Source of the DNA: Candidatus Anammoxibacter sp.
GTDB taxonomy: Bacteria; Planctomycetota; Brocadiia; Brocadiales; Anammoxibacteraceae
DNA: 64,000 nt
Reading direction: 5' to 3'
Assembly: GCA_021777105.1 (NCBI GenBank)
Contig: JAIQZQ010000121.1
Location: forward strand, 19,761 to 83,760
Part shown: in pieces, positions 1 through 7,805 of the stretch
How the letters are laid out: the number at the start of each line of letters is the position of its first letter
Position numbering within the stretch: the stretch's first letter is position 1
Position numbers and translations under genes: made by a program
The notes under the pieces: generated by a model
The model's database searches: none
What the model was told of the DNA's origin: nothing
The model's input: the letters and a program-made list of their open reading frames with translations, nothing else

Positions 1-558
1 GATGAGGCCATGATAGCTGTGGCAGCCCAACAAAGCTGTGATATGCAAGATGAAAAAATAAAAGCTGAGAAATATCTCGATAAATTGCCGGAAAAAGATA
101 AGTATGATTTTCTTGTTCGCTTAAGCCGGGGTGAAAAGAACTTGTCAATCCTGCTGAACAGACGTCTTCATGAATTTGCCGAAGAAAAACAACCTGATAA
201 TAAAAAAAATACTATTAAAAGAAGAACGATTTCCTCTTTAATAGAAATTGCGGATGAGTGGCGCCGAATGAAGAAAGAAGAAAAGAGAAAAAAGGATGAA
301 CTTCTCCGTCAAAAGCAACTGGAACTATTGGCAAAAACAAAAACACAAGTCCTGAATACTATGTACTCATTAATTGAAGATAAAAACTCAAGCGCTTATG
401 ATAAAGCTGTTGCCCTTTTAAAAGATCTTCATGACCTGGCGCAATATCAGGGAGATTTGCCGGCATTCAGGAAAATTATTGTAAAAATTCAGAGTAATTA
501 TCCAACCCGCACAGCCTTGTTAAGAAGAATGAGAGATTTAAAGCTGATTGAAGAGTAA
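1..558 (+). CDS. C-terminal part of a hypothetical protein
   Basis: The reading frame is open from the first base of the window, so this is probably the 3' end of a longer gene; the first in-frame ATG is at base 10. The visible 182 residues are highly charged (Lys/Arg/Glu rich), predicted mostly helical, with a coiled-coil-like basic stretch near residues 85-115. I recognise no catalytic motif and no signal peptide. It is followed by nearly 600 bases without a convincing gene. Function unknown. Confidence 0.6.
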   Translation, partial: DEAMIAVAAQQSCDMQDEKIKAEKYLDKLPEKDKYDFLVRLSRGEKNLSILLNRRLHEFAEEKQPDNKKNTIKRRTISSLIEIADEWRRMKKEEKRKKDELLRQKQLELLAKTKTQVLNTMYSLIEDKNSSAYDKAVALLKDLHDLAQYQGDLPAFRKIIVKIQSNYPTRTALLRRMRDLKLIEE

Positions 559-1146
559 AAGCGTGTCAAATAACGCTTATTAGTTGTAGTTTACATCTTG
601 TCTGGTTATCAATTATTTCATCAACTTTGCTGGATACCGCCTGATTTCTTCAACCGGTTGGCTGTTTGCAGTTGGCAAAGAAAGAATAAATTAAAAGCAA
701 AAAGCGTACCCACGAAATGGCATGAAAACAAAGCAAATGCGAATTAACCGCAAATCGTTACAAAGCCACACAGTAATAAATACGCACGGCGATATGTCGT
801 TAAATATTGTATCTATTCAGCGTAATTTCAGTTTAAAACATGCATAATTTAATGAGCATGTTAATGACTCCAAATTTGTCCGGTTAAAATATGTGGAGTA
901 CATCAACCGTGTTGATGTTAGAAAATAAACCATTAACGCGGTTAATGGACTCCAAACTATTGAAAATTGAAGAATGTTGATTGCAGAATTAAAAGTAAAC
1001 GCGTGATGCGCGTAACGCAAAGGGCATTGCACGGCGCGGAAAAGCAAAGGCATGGAACGCGGATAATACTGATGCGCGGATTTACACGGATAAAATCAAA
1101 AGCGAATGTGGCGCGCATGGGGCGAAGAGTTCTAAACGTGAAAGGA
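559..1146. other. Gene-free stretch with degenerate palindromic repeats
   Basis: No convincing gene. The stretch contains short spaced palindromes built on a common theme: CATCAACC-GTGTTGATG near 902-918 and CATTAACGC-GGTTAATGG near 930-947. The first recurs almost unchanged near 52597-52613, again preceded by TGGAGTA. A diverged block at about 743-800 resembles 2022-2082. It looks like remnants of a dispersed repeat family rather than coding DNA. Confidence 0.5.
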
Positions 1147-1532
1147 TTAAGGCTGTTTTTCGTATGGATTTAGTAATTTTAAATCTTTAATATTGTCAAA
1201 ATCGTTAGTGTTACGGGTGACAAGCGTGACGTTTTGAGTTAATGCCGATGCCGCTATAATGGAGTCGCCTAGTGACATCTTTCTGATTTGTTTTAATTCA
1301 ATTGCTTTATCCTTAACCTTGTTTGAAAGCGGGATTTCATTGCCTTTAATAAACATTGATTTCAGAATTTCAATATCCTCGGAATCAAGTTTATGGTATC
1401 CCAACACTTCTATTTTTGATACTGAAGCATAATAAAATGATTGCAAACTAATCAAAATTGGAATGATTCATCTTCATCCGTTTCAGCATTGCCGGCATAA
1501 ATGAATATATTACTGTCTATAAGGCAAGTCAC
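1147..1532 (-). pseudogene. PIN-domain toxin (VapC-like), frameshifted
   Basis: Reading the minus strand, a GTG at 1532 overlapping the end of the antitoxin gene starts a PIN N-terminus (TCLIDSNIFIYAGNAET, with the first acidic residue and Asn). That frame stops at about 1451. The protein continues in another frame, from about residue 28, with YASVSKIEVLGYHKL and the C-terminal PIN signature SLGDSIIAASAL followed by LVTRNTNDF. Both halves together make a normal-length PIN protein of about 128 residues, so one frameshift separates two otherwise intact halves. It is either a recently broken toxin or a single-base sequence error. PIN proteins of this class are Mg2+-dependent ribonucleases. Confidence 0.75.
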
Positions 1533-1740
1533 GTTCTCTCCTTATTGTTTTTTGCCATTGCGCGGGGTCTTTAATACCGCTGAATGTGCCTTTGGCTCTC
1601 AGTTTGTTAAGCGGCTCTTTTAACGCGGCCGTTTCGTTTCGTTCCGTTAATTGTTCATTTAACGACTTTTCAAATTCCTTTATCCTGGCCCTTAGTTCAT
1701 TTTGCGGGATATTGTCTGGAACATTTACTGTAACCTGCAT
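1510..1740 (-). CDS. Antitoxin of a vapBC-type pair
   Basis: A 76-residue protein immediately upstream of, and overlapping by about 23 bases, a PIN-domain toxin. The start MQVTVNVPDNIP resembles the N-terminus of small antitoxins that fold as a short DNA-binding strand and helix, followed by a charged helix (residues 15-45) and a C-terminal arm with a tryptophan (AQWQKTI) that would bind the toxin. The overlap gives translational coupling typical of type II modules. The exact antitoxin family is not certain. The gene itself is intact although its toxin is frameshifted. Confidence 0.7.
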   Translation of the reverse strand: MQVTVNVPDNIPQNELRARIKEFEKSLNEQLTERNETAALKEPLNKLRAKGTFSGIKDPAQWQKTIRRERDLPYRQ

Positions 1741-2183
1741 ATTCTTATCCTTAATGTTTGAAAATAATATATGTTTCCATGCAGTATATATTTTTAAAAA
1801 TGAAATGGCAATTGTTGTTTTAAAAAGCCTGTATAAATCTGGAAACTATTTGCATGGCGAAAGCGCAAAAACAATTTGCGGTTGGCGAAAATCTAATGCA
1901 TATTTTTTAACGTGAAATCTTCACATTTTCACACAAATTTAAACTAATAAAAAGGACAAAAGCAACAGCTACAGACAGGATTAACATGGTTGACAGGATA
2001 AAGCCAAATAAAACAAAATCGGATTAATCACAAATTTATACAAAACAACGCAGTAACAAATACACTTCTAAATATGTCACAACTTCTTAATAATTGATAT
2101 TAAAGAATTGTGCGGATATAATATCTTCCCGACATATGACGTTATTAGCGAAAATTAACATTAACCCTTAAAACAGAGGCGTT
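1741..2183. other. Intergenic region upstream of DGR target 1
   Basis: No supported gene. It separates a minus-strand toxin-antitoxin pair from the plus-strand DGR target. It contains a degenerate AT-rich block at 2022-2082 that resembles 743-800, and the promoter given separately. Confidence 0.5.
2094..2122 (+). promoter_or_regulatory. Predicted sigma-70-type promoter for DGR target 1
   Basis: TTGATA at 2094-2099 and TATAAT at 2117-2122 are separated by 17 bases, a near-consensus housekeeping promoter. It lies about 60 bases before the ATG at 2184, leaving a short leader with a weak AGAGG ribosome site. Confidence 0.65.
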
Positions 2184-5100
2184 ATGACCAACAAATTTCA
2201 AATACTGCACATATCAGACCTGCATATATCCGCTGCCGGAAAGTTTGACAGGTCAATTGTACTTGATCCTTTGATAGACAGGTTAAAAACTGATAAAGAT
2301 GAAAATAACATAGTCCCTGAGATTGTTGTGATTTCAGGCGATATTGCATCGAGTGGTTTAGAAGTGGAATATAAAGAGGCCGGAAAATTTATTGAAGATC
2401 TTTTAAAAGGGTTAAAACTGGCTAAAGATAGACTTTTTATTGTGCCGGGCAACCATGATGTTAACCGTAAAAAGTATAGTCCAAGGGAGAGGGATATACC
2501 ACATTTTGAAGACATGCGGCAACTCAATGATGAGTTGGAAGATGAACATTATAGAGCTGAACTACTGAAAGGCATGGCCGATTACTTCGTGTTTGTTGGG
2601 GAGAACTATAAGCATTTAAAAATGAAACATGAACGGCTGATACCGTTTGTGAACGGATATAAATCAAAATGCGGCAAACAAATTGGTCTTGTTGGTCTTA
2701 ATTCCGCATGGATGTGCAGGAAATCGCCTGATAAGGACAAGATTGCAATTGGCGAGTATCAGGTTAAAAATGCAATGGATGAATTAAAAAAGCTGGGCAA
2801 ATTTGACCTTGTAATAAATATTTTTCACCATCCTTTAAAATGGTTAATGTCAAAAGAGCAGATAAAATGCAGGCGATATTTTGATGAATCCATATTGCTT
2901 GCCGGCCATCTTCACGATGAGGCGTGCAGTTATGAACACGATCTTGAATCATGCCTATATAATTTTCAGGCAGGGGGCGCTTATCTTGGCAGTGAATCGT
3001 CATGGCCGGCAAGGTATCACTACATAACAATTGATTGGGATGAAAAGTCAGTTAATCTCGAATTCAGAGAATATATAGACGGCGAATGGTGTTCCGCCGG
3101 ATCAGTTGGTAAAGACGGCAGGAAATCATTCGATTTGTTAGTTAAAAAGACGCCACAAAAGAAGATTGAAGATAAAAAGAAGATTAAGATTGTTCATGAA
3201 AACAGCGAAAAATTCGCCTCATACATGAAATACGCCATAAACGAGCATCGCTTTCTGCCGACCAAAGGATTTGAGACAAACTTCAGGCAATCCATTGAAA
3301 TTGAGCATGTCTATATAAACATGCGTGGCTATATACATGGTTTCGACCATGAAATTAGTATAAAAGATAGACAAACGAGAAAAGATATAATTGGAAGTGG
3401 TGATCTTTCCTCAATTGATATAAATGGCGCGTTTAATGCATTGAAGCAGAACAGGATTAAAGATATGGCCGTGCTTGGCGATCCCGGCTCAGGCAAAACA
3501 ACGCTTTTGAAATATATATTGCTTATATTTGCTGAAAATAGAGCAATGGATAAGTTCGGGATCAATGACAAGGTTGTTCCTTTTTTTGCGCCTTTAAGAG
3601 AACTGAAAGATAGCGGTAGTGAAAATTTTGAAGATTTTATGATAAGAGTATGCAGACTTAAACAATTTGGGGTGACAAAAACGGTTTTTAAGAAACTGCT
3701 GGAAAGCGGCAATGCAGTTATCCTTCTCGATGGTCTGGATGAAGTGGTAAATATGAAAAGACGGTTGCAAACATGCAAGTGGATAGATGACGCGAGAAAA
3801 CTTTACCATGGCACAAGCTTTATAATAACCTCAAGATTCGCCGGTTACACAGGTGAAAGCAGGCTTGACGGCGGCGTTCTGGAGCTGACAGTGCAAGACT
3901 TTACGCCTGATGAAGTTAAGGCTTTTATATTTAAATGGTTTGAGTCCGTTGAGATTGCCACCCATCCTGGAATGGATGAAAATTTATGTAGAGAGAATGG
4001 AAAGGAATCTGCTGTAAAATTATCAGATGTAATTCAAAAATCAGGACATTTATTAAAGCTTGCAAAAAATCCTTTGATACTGCAGATAATCGCCCTTATT
4101 CATAAAGACAGGGGTGTTCTGCCCCAACGCAGAGTTGAGCTTTATGTGGAGTGCGTGAACGTGCTGCTCGAAAAGTGGGATACTGCCAAGGGGTTGGACG
4201 TCCTCCTTTCAGCGCGCGAGGCGAGATATATTTTGCAGCCTGTTGCATTATGGTTGCACAAAGAAGTCGGCCGTAAATCCGCTTCAACAGAAGATATTGT
4301 GGAAGTGATAAAAAAGCCTTTGGAAGAGATTGGCCGATCAGGTATTGACCCAACAGAACTACTCGTAAACATCAGAGACCGCAGCGGAATATTTACCGGC
4401 TATAGCGAATCTGAGTATGGTTTTGCCCACCTCAGTTTTCAGGAATATTTGGCCGCTGAGCAAGTCAGAAATATCGGGGTTATTTCATTGCTTGTTGACA
4501 ACTATCAGGAGAGGTGGTGGCGCGAGGTGATCCTATTATGCCTGGCGCTTGACAACCCATCGGTCATTGAAGAGTTTATGACAAAGATCATATATACGGA
4601 ACCTTTTAAGGATGATATAGCGCTTGTTCAAGATGCGATTAATGATTCAATTAAGAAGCCTTTGCAGGCGTTTATAGCCGCGCTAAATGGTGTGTCACTC
4701 TCTTTTGAATCAAGACAAAATGTAATACGTATTGTACAGTCAATAGGCGGCGATAAAGCAATAGCAGCTCTAAAAAATTCAAATATAAATGATAGTAAAG
4801 GGACAATAACTATTCCAGCATTCAAGGTAAGGGGCGCAATGTCACAATCAAATCCAGCATTCAAGGTGAGGGGGGTAATGTCACAATCAATAATAAACAA
4901 AATCGACGGCTCTGAAATGGTATTAATTCCAGCCGGCGATTTCATTTACGGCAGCCGTGAAGATGATAAAATTGCGTCCAGCAATGAAAAACCGCAAAAA
5001 ATCATAAATTTACCGGACTTTTATATTGATAAATACCCGGTGACAAACAGCCGGTTTTGCATATTTCTGAATAAGGTTGCGCCTGGGCGCAAAGAGTTGG

Positions 5101-5684
5101 AGAAATGGATTGATCTTAACGGCAGTTGGGAAAAGGATAAATGCCGTATAAAATTAGCAGGCAAAAAATATAAGGTGGAAGAAGGATTTGATAACTATCC
5201 CGTCATTTATGTCTCCTGGTTTGGCGCCGACGCATACGCAAAGTGGTCAAAAGCGCGGTTGCCGTCTGAAATGGAGTGGGAGAAGGCGGCGCGCGGCGCG
5301 GACGGGCTTGTATACCCTTGGGGCAATGAGTTTAACAAAGACGCATGCAATTCAAGGGAAAGCGGCATTAGACGAACAACGCCTGTTGATATATACGATA
5401 AGGGCAAGAGCGTTTACGGCGTTTATGATATGGCCGGCAATGTGTGGGAGTGGACAAGAAGTATATATAAGGAGTACCCATACGACCCAAATGATGGACG
5501 GGAAAAGCTGATTGAGTCTGAAGATGCTTGGCCGGTAGTTCGAGGCGGGAGTTTTTTGCTCAACTCTGGGGGCGTGCGTTGTGCTTGCCGCAGCAGGGGC
5601 ATGGCTGCTGACTTGGACGACTACATAGGTTTTCGAGTTGCGCTGTCCCCATCTTCTCTGTACTCTGAAGCCTCTGAACTCTGA
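2184..5684 (+). CDS. DGR target 1: phosphoesterase-NACHT-FGE/C-type lectin protein
   Basis: A 1166-residue multidomain protein. Residues 1-290 form a calcineurin-like metallophosphoesterase with all metal-binding motifs visible: D12xH14, G52-D53, G89-N-H-D92, H215-H216 and G241-H-x-H244. A NACHT/STAND NTPase follows, with Walker A GDPGSGKT at 432-439 and Walker B ILLDGLDE at 513-520, then a helical region with an SFQEYLAAEQ motif common in NACHT proteins. Two tandem 13-residue repeats form a linker. From residue 912 (MVLIPAGDF) an FGE-sulfatase/formylglycine-fold domain carries the DGR variable repeat at about residues 1117-1156, ending in GFRVALS. By analogy with STAND conflict proteins (inference), the lectin-like end senses a ligand, NACHT switches, and the phosphoesterase attacks a nucleotide or nucleic acid. 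There is no signal peptide, so it should be cytosolic. The N-terminus is clear, with a promoter just upstream. Confidence 0.93.
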   Translation: MTNKFQILHISDLHISAAGKFDRSIVLDPLIDRLKTDKDENNIVPEIVVISGDIASSGLEVEYKEAGKFIEDLLKGLKLAKDRLFIVPGNHDVNRKKYSPRERDIPHFEDMRQLNDELEDEHYRAELLKGMADYFVFVGENYKHLKMKHERLIPFVNGYKSKCGKQIGLVGLNSAWMCRKSPDKDKIAIGEYQVKNAMDELKKLGKFDLVINIFHHPLKWLMSKEQIKCRRYFDESILLAGHLHDEACSYEHDLESCLYNFQAGGAYLGSESSWPARYHYITIDWDEKSVNLEFREYIDGEWCSAGSVGKDGRKSFDLLVKKTPQKKIEDKKKIKIVHENSEKFASYMKYAINEHRFLPTKGFETNFRQSIEIEHVYINMRGYIHGFDHEISIKDRQTRKDIIGSGDLSSIDINGAFNALKQNRIKDMAVLGDPGSGKTTLLKYILLIFAENRAMDKFGINDKVVPFFAPLRELKDSGSENFEDFMIRVCRLKQFGVTKTVFKKLLESGNAVILLDGLDEVVNMKRRLQTCKWIDDARKLYHGTSFIITSRFAGYTGESRLDGGVLELTVQDFTPDEVKAFIFKWFESVEIATHPGMDENLCRENGKESAVKLSDVIQKSGHLLKLAKNPLILQIIALIHKDRGVLPQRRVELYVECVNVLLEKWDTAKGLDVLLSAREARYILQPVALWLHKEVGRKSASTEDIVEVIKKPLEEIGRSGIDPTELLVNIRDRSGIFTGYSESEYGFAHLSFQEYLAAEQVRNIGVISLLVDNYQERWWREVILLCLALDNPSVIEEFMTKIIYTEPFKDDIALVQDAINDSIKKPLQAFIAALNGVSLSFESRQNVIRIVQSIGGDKAIAALKNSNINDSKGTITIPAFKVRGAMSQSNPAFKVRGVMSQSIINKIDGSEMVLIPAGDFIYGSREDDKIASSNEKPQKIINLPDFYIDKYPVTNSRFCIFLNKVAPGRKELEKWIDLNGSWEKDKCRIKLAGKKYKVEEGFDNYPVIYVSWFGADAYAKWSKARLPSEMEWEKAARGADGLVYPWGNEFNKDACNSRESGIRRTTPVDIYDKGKSVYGVYDMAGNVWEWTRSIYKEYPYDPNDGREKLIESEDAWPVVRGGSFLLNSGGVRCACRSRGMAADLDDYIGFRVALSPSSLYSEASEL
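4814..4891 (+). repeat. Two tandem 39-bp units inside target 1
   Basis: Two adjacent copies of a 39-bp unit (4814-4852 and 4853-4891) differ at a few bases and stay in frame, giving PAFKVRG(A/V)MSQS twice. They lie in the linker between the NACHT helical region and the FGE fold and probably changed linker length by slippage. Confidence 0.85.
5531..5652 (+). repeat. DGR variable repeat VR1
   Basis: Gap-free homologue of the template repeat at 6332-6453 (offset 801). The first 28 bases and the block GGTTTTCGAGTTGCGCTGTC are identical. Sixteen of the 122 positions differ, and each is an adenine in the template. The frame puts nine AAC codons of the template in the variable zone; here they read CTC, AAC, GGC, AGC, GGC, GAC, GAC, GAC, TAC. 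The region encodes the ligand-facing end of the lectin-like fold of target 1. Confidence 0.97.
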
Positions 5685-5701
5685 CTCTGCTGTTAGAGTG
5701 T

Positions 5702-5822
5702 GTAGGTTGGGTAGAGTATAGCGAAACCCAACATAAAATATTGGAAGCGAATATGGCTCTAACATGATTTGCGGCTGTATTTACGTAAAATGTGTTGGGT
5801 TTCGTACCTCTACCCAACCTAC
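5702..5822. mobile_element. MITE-like inverted-repeat element, copy A
   Basis: A 121-bp stretch begins GTAGGTTGGGTAGAG and ends with its reverse complement CTCTACCCAACCTAC; inner arms CGAAACCCAACA and TGTTGGGTTTCG also pair, so it can form a long hairpin. A related copy lies at 11066-11185 after target 2. The 19-bp sequence GAACTCTGACTCTGCTGTT occurs on both sides (5676-5694 and 5830-5848). No transposase is encoded, so it is non-autonomous. Confidence 0.8.
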
Positions 5823-5916
5823 TTTGGTTGAACTCTGACTCTGCTGTTGGATAATAAGAATAAATTGAAAATATGTTTAAAAGCATAGCATAAATAATGT
5901 AATAAGGAGGTTGTAT

Positions 5917-6261
5917 ATGGCTCAACAGGAAATGCCTATATTTACACGAACATTTGATTTTTTAAGTTGGCTTCTGCCGGTATCAAACCATTTTCCCAGG
6001 GCTCAACGTCACACATTCACACGCCGTTTGCTGGACGCGGCTTTTGATTTGCGCGAAAGGCTTGAAGAGGCCAATTTAAGACGAGGAAGCGGGCGTTTGC
6101 AAAAATTGTGTCTTGCTGATGAAGCTCTTTCCCGTGTTCGATTATATGTGAGATTGGCTGAAAGATGGGGGTGGCTGTCCAGAGGGCAATATGAGCATGT
6201 TGCGTTAATGATTGTTGAAATAGGTAGGCTTTTGGGCGGGTGGAAGAAAATATCAGGTTAA
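5917..6261 (+). CDS. avd: DGR accessory variability determinant (Avd-like)
   Basis: A 114-residue, arginine-rich, all-helical protein located between VR1 and the template repeat. Size, position and composition fit the Avd family, whose members form basic four-helix bundles (pentamers in the Bordetella phage system) that bind the DGR reverse transcriptase and its RNA. Helices are visible at about residues 10-25, 30-55, 60-85 and 90-110, with repeated Arg pairs. ATG 5917 is chosen because AAGGAGG at 5904-5910 is 6 bases upstream; a TTG at 5911 would sit directly on the ribosome site. It is essential for retrohoming in characterised DGRs; here the role is inferred from family and context. Confidence 0.85.
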   Translation: MAQQEMPIFTRTFDFLSWLLPVSNHFPRAQRHTFTRRLLDAAFDLRERLEEANLRRGSGRLQKLCLADEALSRVRLYVRLAERWGWLSRGQYEHVALMIVEIGRLLGGWKKISG

Positions 6262-6331
6262 AATTGCGCGTAAAAATTAGTAATTTTGCCGTGTCAATGT
6301 AGTTTGGTTTAAAGGGGTTAGCCTAAGACAG

Positions 6332-6453
6332 GCCGGTAGTTCGAGGCGGGAGTTTTTTGAACAACACTGAAAACATGCGTTGTGCTTGCCGCAACAGGAA
6401 CATGGCTGCTAACTTGAACAACAACATAGGTTTTCGAGTTGCGCTGTCCACAT
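6332..6453 (+). repeat. DGR template repeat (TR)
   Basis: Template for mutagenic retrohoming, located between avd and the reverse transcriptase in the usual order. Read in the VR frame its variable zone holds nine AAC codons plus ACT, GAA, ATG and ATA; AAC is the typical DGR codon because adenine substitution there cannot create a stop. It is not in an open reading frame of its own. Compared with VR1 (5531-5652) and VR2 (10895-11016), non-adenine positions are unchanged in both. Homology ends just after 6453. Confidence 0.97.
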
Positions 6454-6570
6454 TTTTCACAGGCTGGAATTATGCGGCGTCTTGATTTAAGGATTTCGTG
6501 TCGAAGCGGAAAATGGCGGGGCTAATTCCCGGCCGGTTTGTTTCTATTTTGAACCGGGCAAATAACAACA

Positions 6571-6604
6571 GCTTCGTCCCCTGACTTTATGTCTGGGACG
6601 AAGC
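6571..6604 (+). ncRNA. Hairpin in the TR-RT spacer of the DGR template RNA
   Basis: GCTTCGTCCC (6571-6580) pairs perfectly with GGGACGAAGC (6595-6604) around a 14-base loop. It lies 118 bases after TR and 55 before the reverse transcriptase start. In the best studied DGR the RNA beyond TR is needed for priming and reverse transcriptase/Avd binding, so this may be part of the functional template RNA. An A-rich rather than T-rich tail follows, so a terminator is less likely. Confidence 0.6.
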
Positions 6605-6658
6605 AAAATAAAAAATAGCCAAAGTAGACTGTGTCGTTAGTTTTTGCAGGCTGAAAAA

Positions 6659-7699
6659 ATGTTTAATAAATTAACATCTTTTAATAATTTGTTATTGGCT
6701 TATAAAAAAGCGTCAAAAGGGAAACGCGGGAAATTTTACGTTGCTCAGTTTGAGCATGAACTTGAGGAGAACGTTTATAAATTGCGCAATGAACTAATAG
6801 ATAAAACGTATAAGCCGGGGAAATATAACAGCTTTTTTATACATGAGCCTAAAAGGAGATTAATAAGCGCCGCGCCGTTTAAAGATCGTGTTATACATCA
6901 TGCGCTGTGCAATATAACTGAGCCGTTGTTTGAAAGAAGCTTTATTGATGATTCATTTGCAAACCGCAAAGGAAAAGGAACTCATAAAGCGCTTGACCGT
7001 TGTCAGCAATTTGCGCGTAAATTCAGGTTTGCTTTGCAATGCGATATAAAACAGTTTTTTCCATCTATTGATCATGAGATCCTTAAATCTATTCTTGCCA
7101 GTAAAATTTATGACGCTAATGTTTCAGAGATCATCGATAAGATTCTGCATAGCGGAAAGGATGCTTTAGATGAAATGTATGATATGGTTTATTTTCCGGG
7201 CGATGATCTGTTTTCTGTTTATAGAGCCAGAGGGTTGCCGATCGGCAATTTAACAAGTCAGTTTTGGGCTAATGTATATTTAAATTCGTTTGATCATTTT
7301 GTGAAAAGAGAATTGGGCTGTAAAGGTTACCTGCGTTATGTTGATGATTTTATTTTATTTGCCGATGATAAGAAAGCTCTATGGCAATGGAAAAAAGCTA
7401 TTGTAAATAGGTTAAAAAAATTACGGCTAACAATGCATCCAAATGCGCACCCGCGCCCAGTAACTGAAGGCCTCCCGTTTCTTGGTTTTCATGTTTTTCC
7501 ATCAAAACGCAGATTAAAAAGACGCAAAGGCGTCCATTTTCAACGAAAACTTAAGCAGTCCCTGCGCGATCTTCATAATAATAAAACTACAATAGCCAAA
7601 ATAAGCGCTTCTGTTCAAGGTTGGACGCAACACCTTGGTTATGCCAATACAATAGGTTTGAGGAAGTCGATTTTATCAAAACAATCATTTAGACTTTAG
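6659..7699 (+). CDS. Diversity-generating retroelement reverse transcriptase
   Basis: A 346-residue group II intron-like reverse transcriptase of the DGR clade. The first catalytic Asp is in CDIKQFFPSI (about residue 129), the clade motif reads LPIGNLTSQ (about 190-198) and the polymerase centre is YVDD at 227-230 (RYVDDFILF). There is no maturase or endonuclease domain. The C-terminal thumb has PFLGFHVFPSKRRLKRR. ATG 6659 is preferred over an in-frame TTG at 6644. With Avd it copies the template RNA while misincorporating at adenines and directs the cDNA into VR1 and VR2. The gene looks intact, and the pattern in both VRs shows the system has been active. Confidence 0.96.
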   Translation: MFNKLTSFNNLLLAYKKASKGKRGKFYVAQFEHELEENVYKLRNELIDKTYKPGKYNSFFIHEPKRRLISAAPFKDRVIHHALCNITEPLFERSFIDDSFANRKGKGTHKALDRCQQFARKFRFALQCDIKQFFPSIDHEILKSILASKIYDANVSEIIDKILHSGKDALDEMYDMVYFPGDDLFSVYRARGLPIGNLTSQFWANVYLNSFDHFVKRELGCKGYLRYVDDFILFADDKKALWQWKKAIVNRLKKLRLTMHPNAHPRPVTEGLPFLGFHVFPSKRRLKRRKGVHFQRKLKQSLRDLHNNKTTIAKISASVQGWTQHLGYANTIGLRKSILSKQSFRL

Positions 7700-7805
7700 T
7701 GTCGTGGCGCATAATGGGGGGATGGCATGGATAAACTTGTTTACCTAAGCATATGCGCTAATATATGAAGTAAAGATAAATTATAAAATGGGAAGGGGTG
7801 AAGCT

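Noticed and set aside
967..1173. Short open frame in the first gap
   Set aside because: Composition follows the degenerate repeats, and it runs antisense into the PIN remnant; no coding signal.
6571..6604. Terminator between TR and reverse transcriptase
   Set aside because: The hairpin is followed by an A-rich, not T-rich, sequence on the plus strand; an RNA structural role fits better.
6644..7699. Group II intron or retron instead of a DGR
   Set aside because: No maturase or endonuclease domain and no msr/msd-like inverted repeats; TR/VR pairs with adenine-only changes settle it as a DGR.
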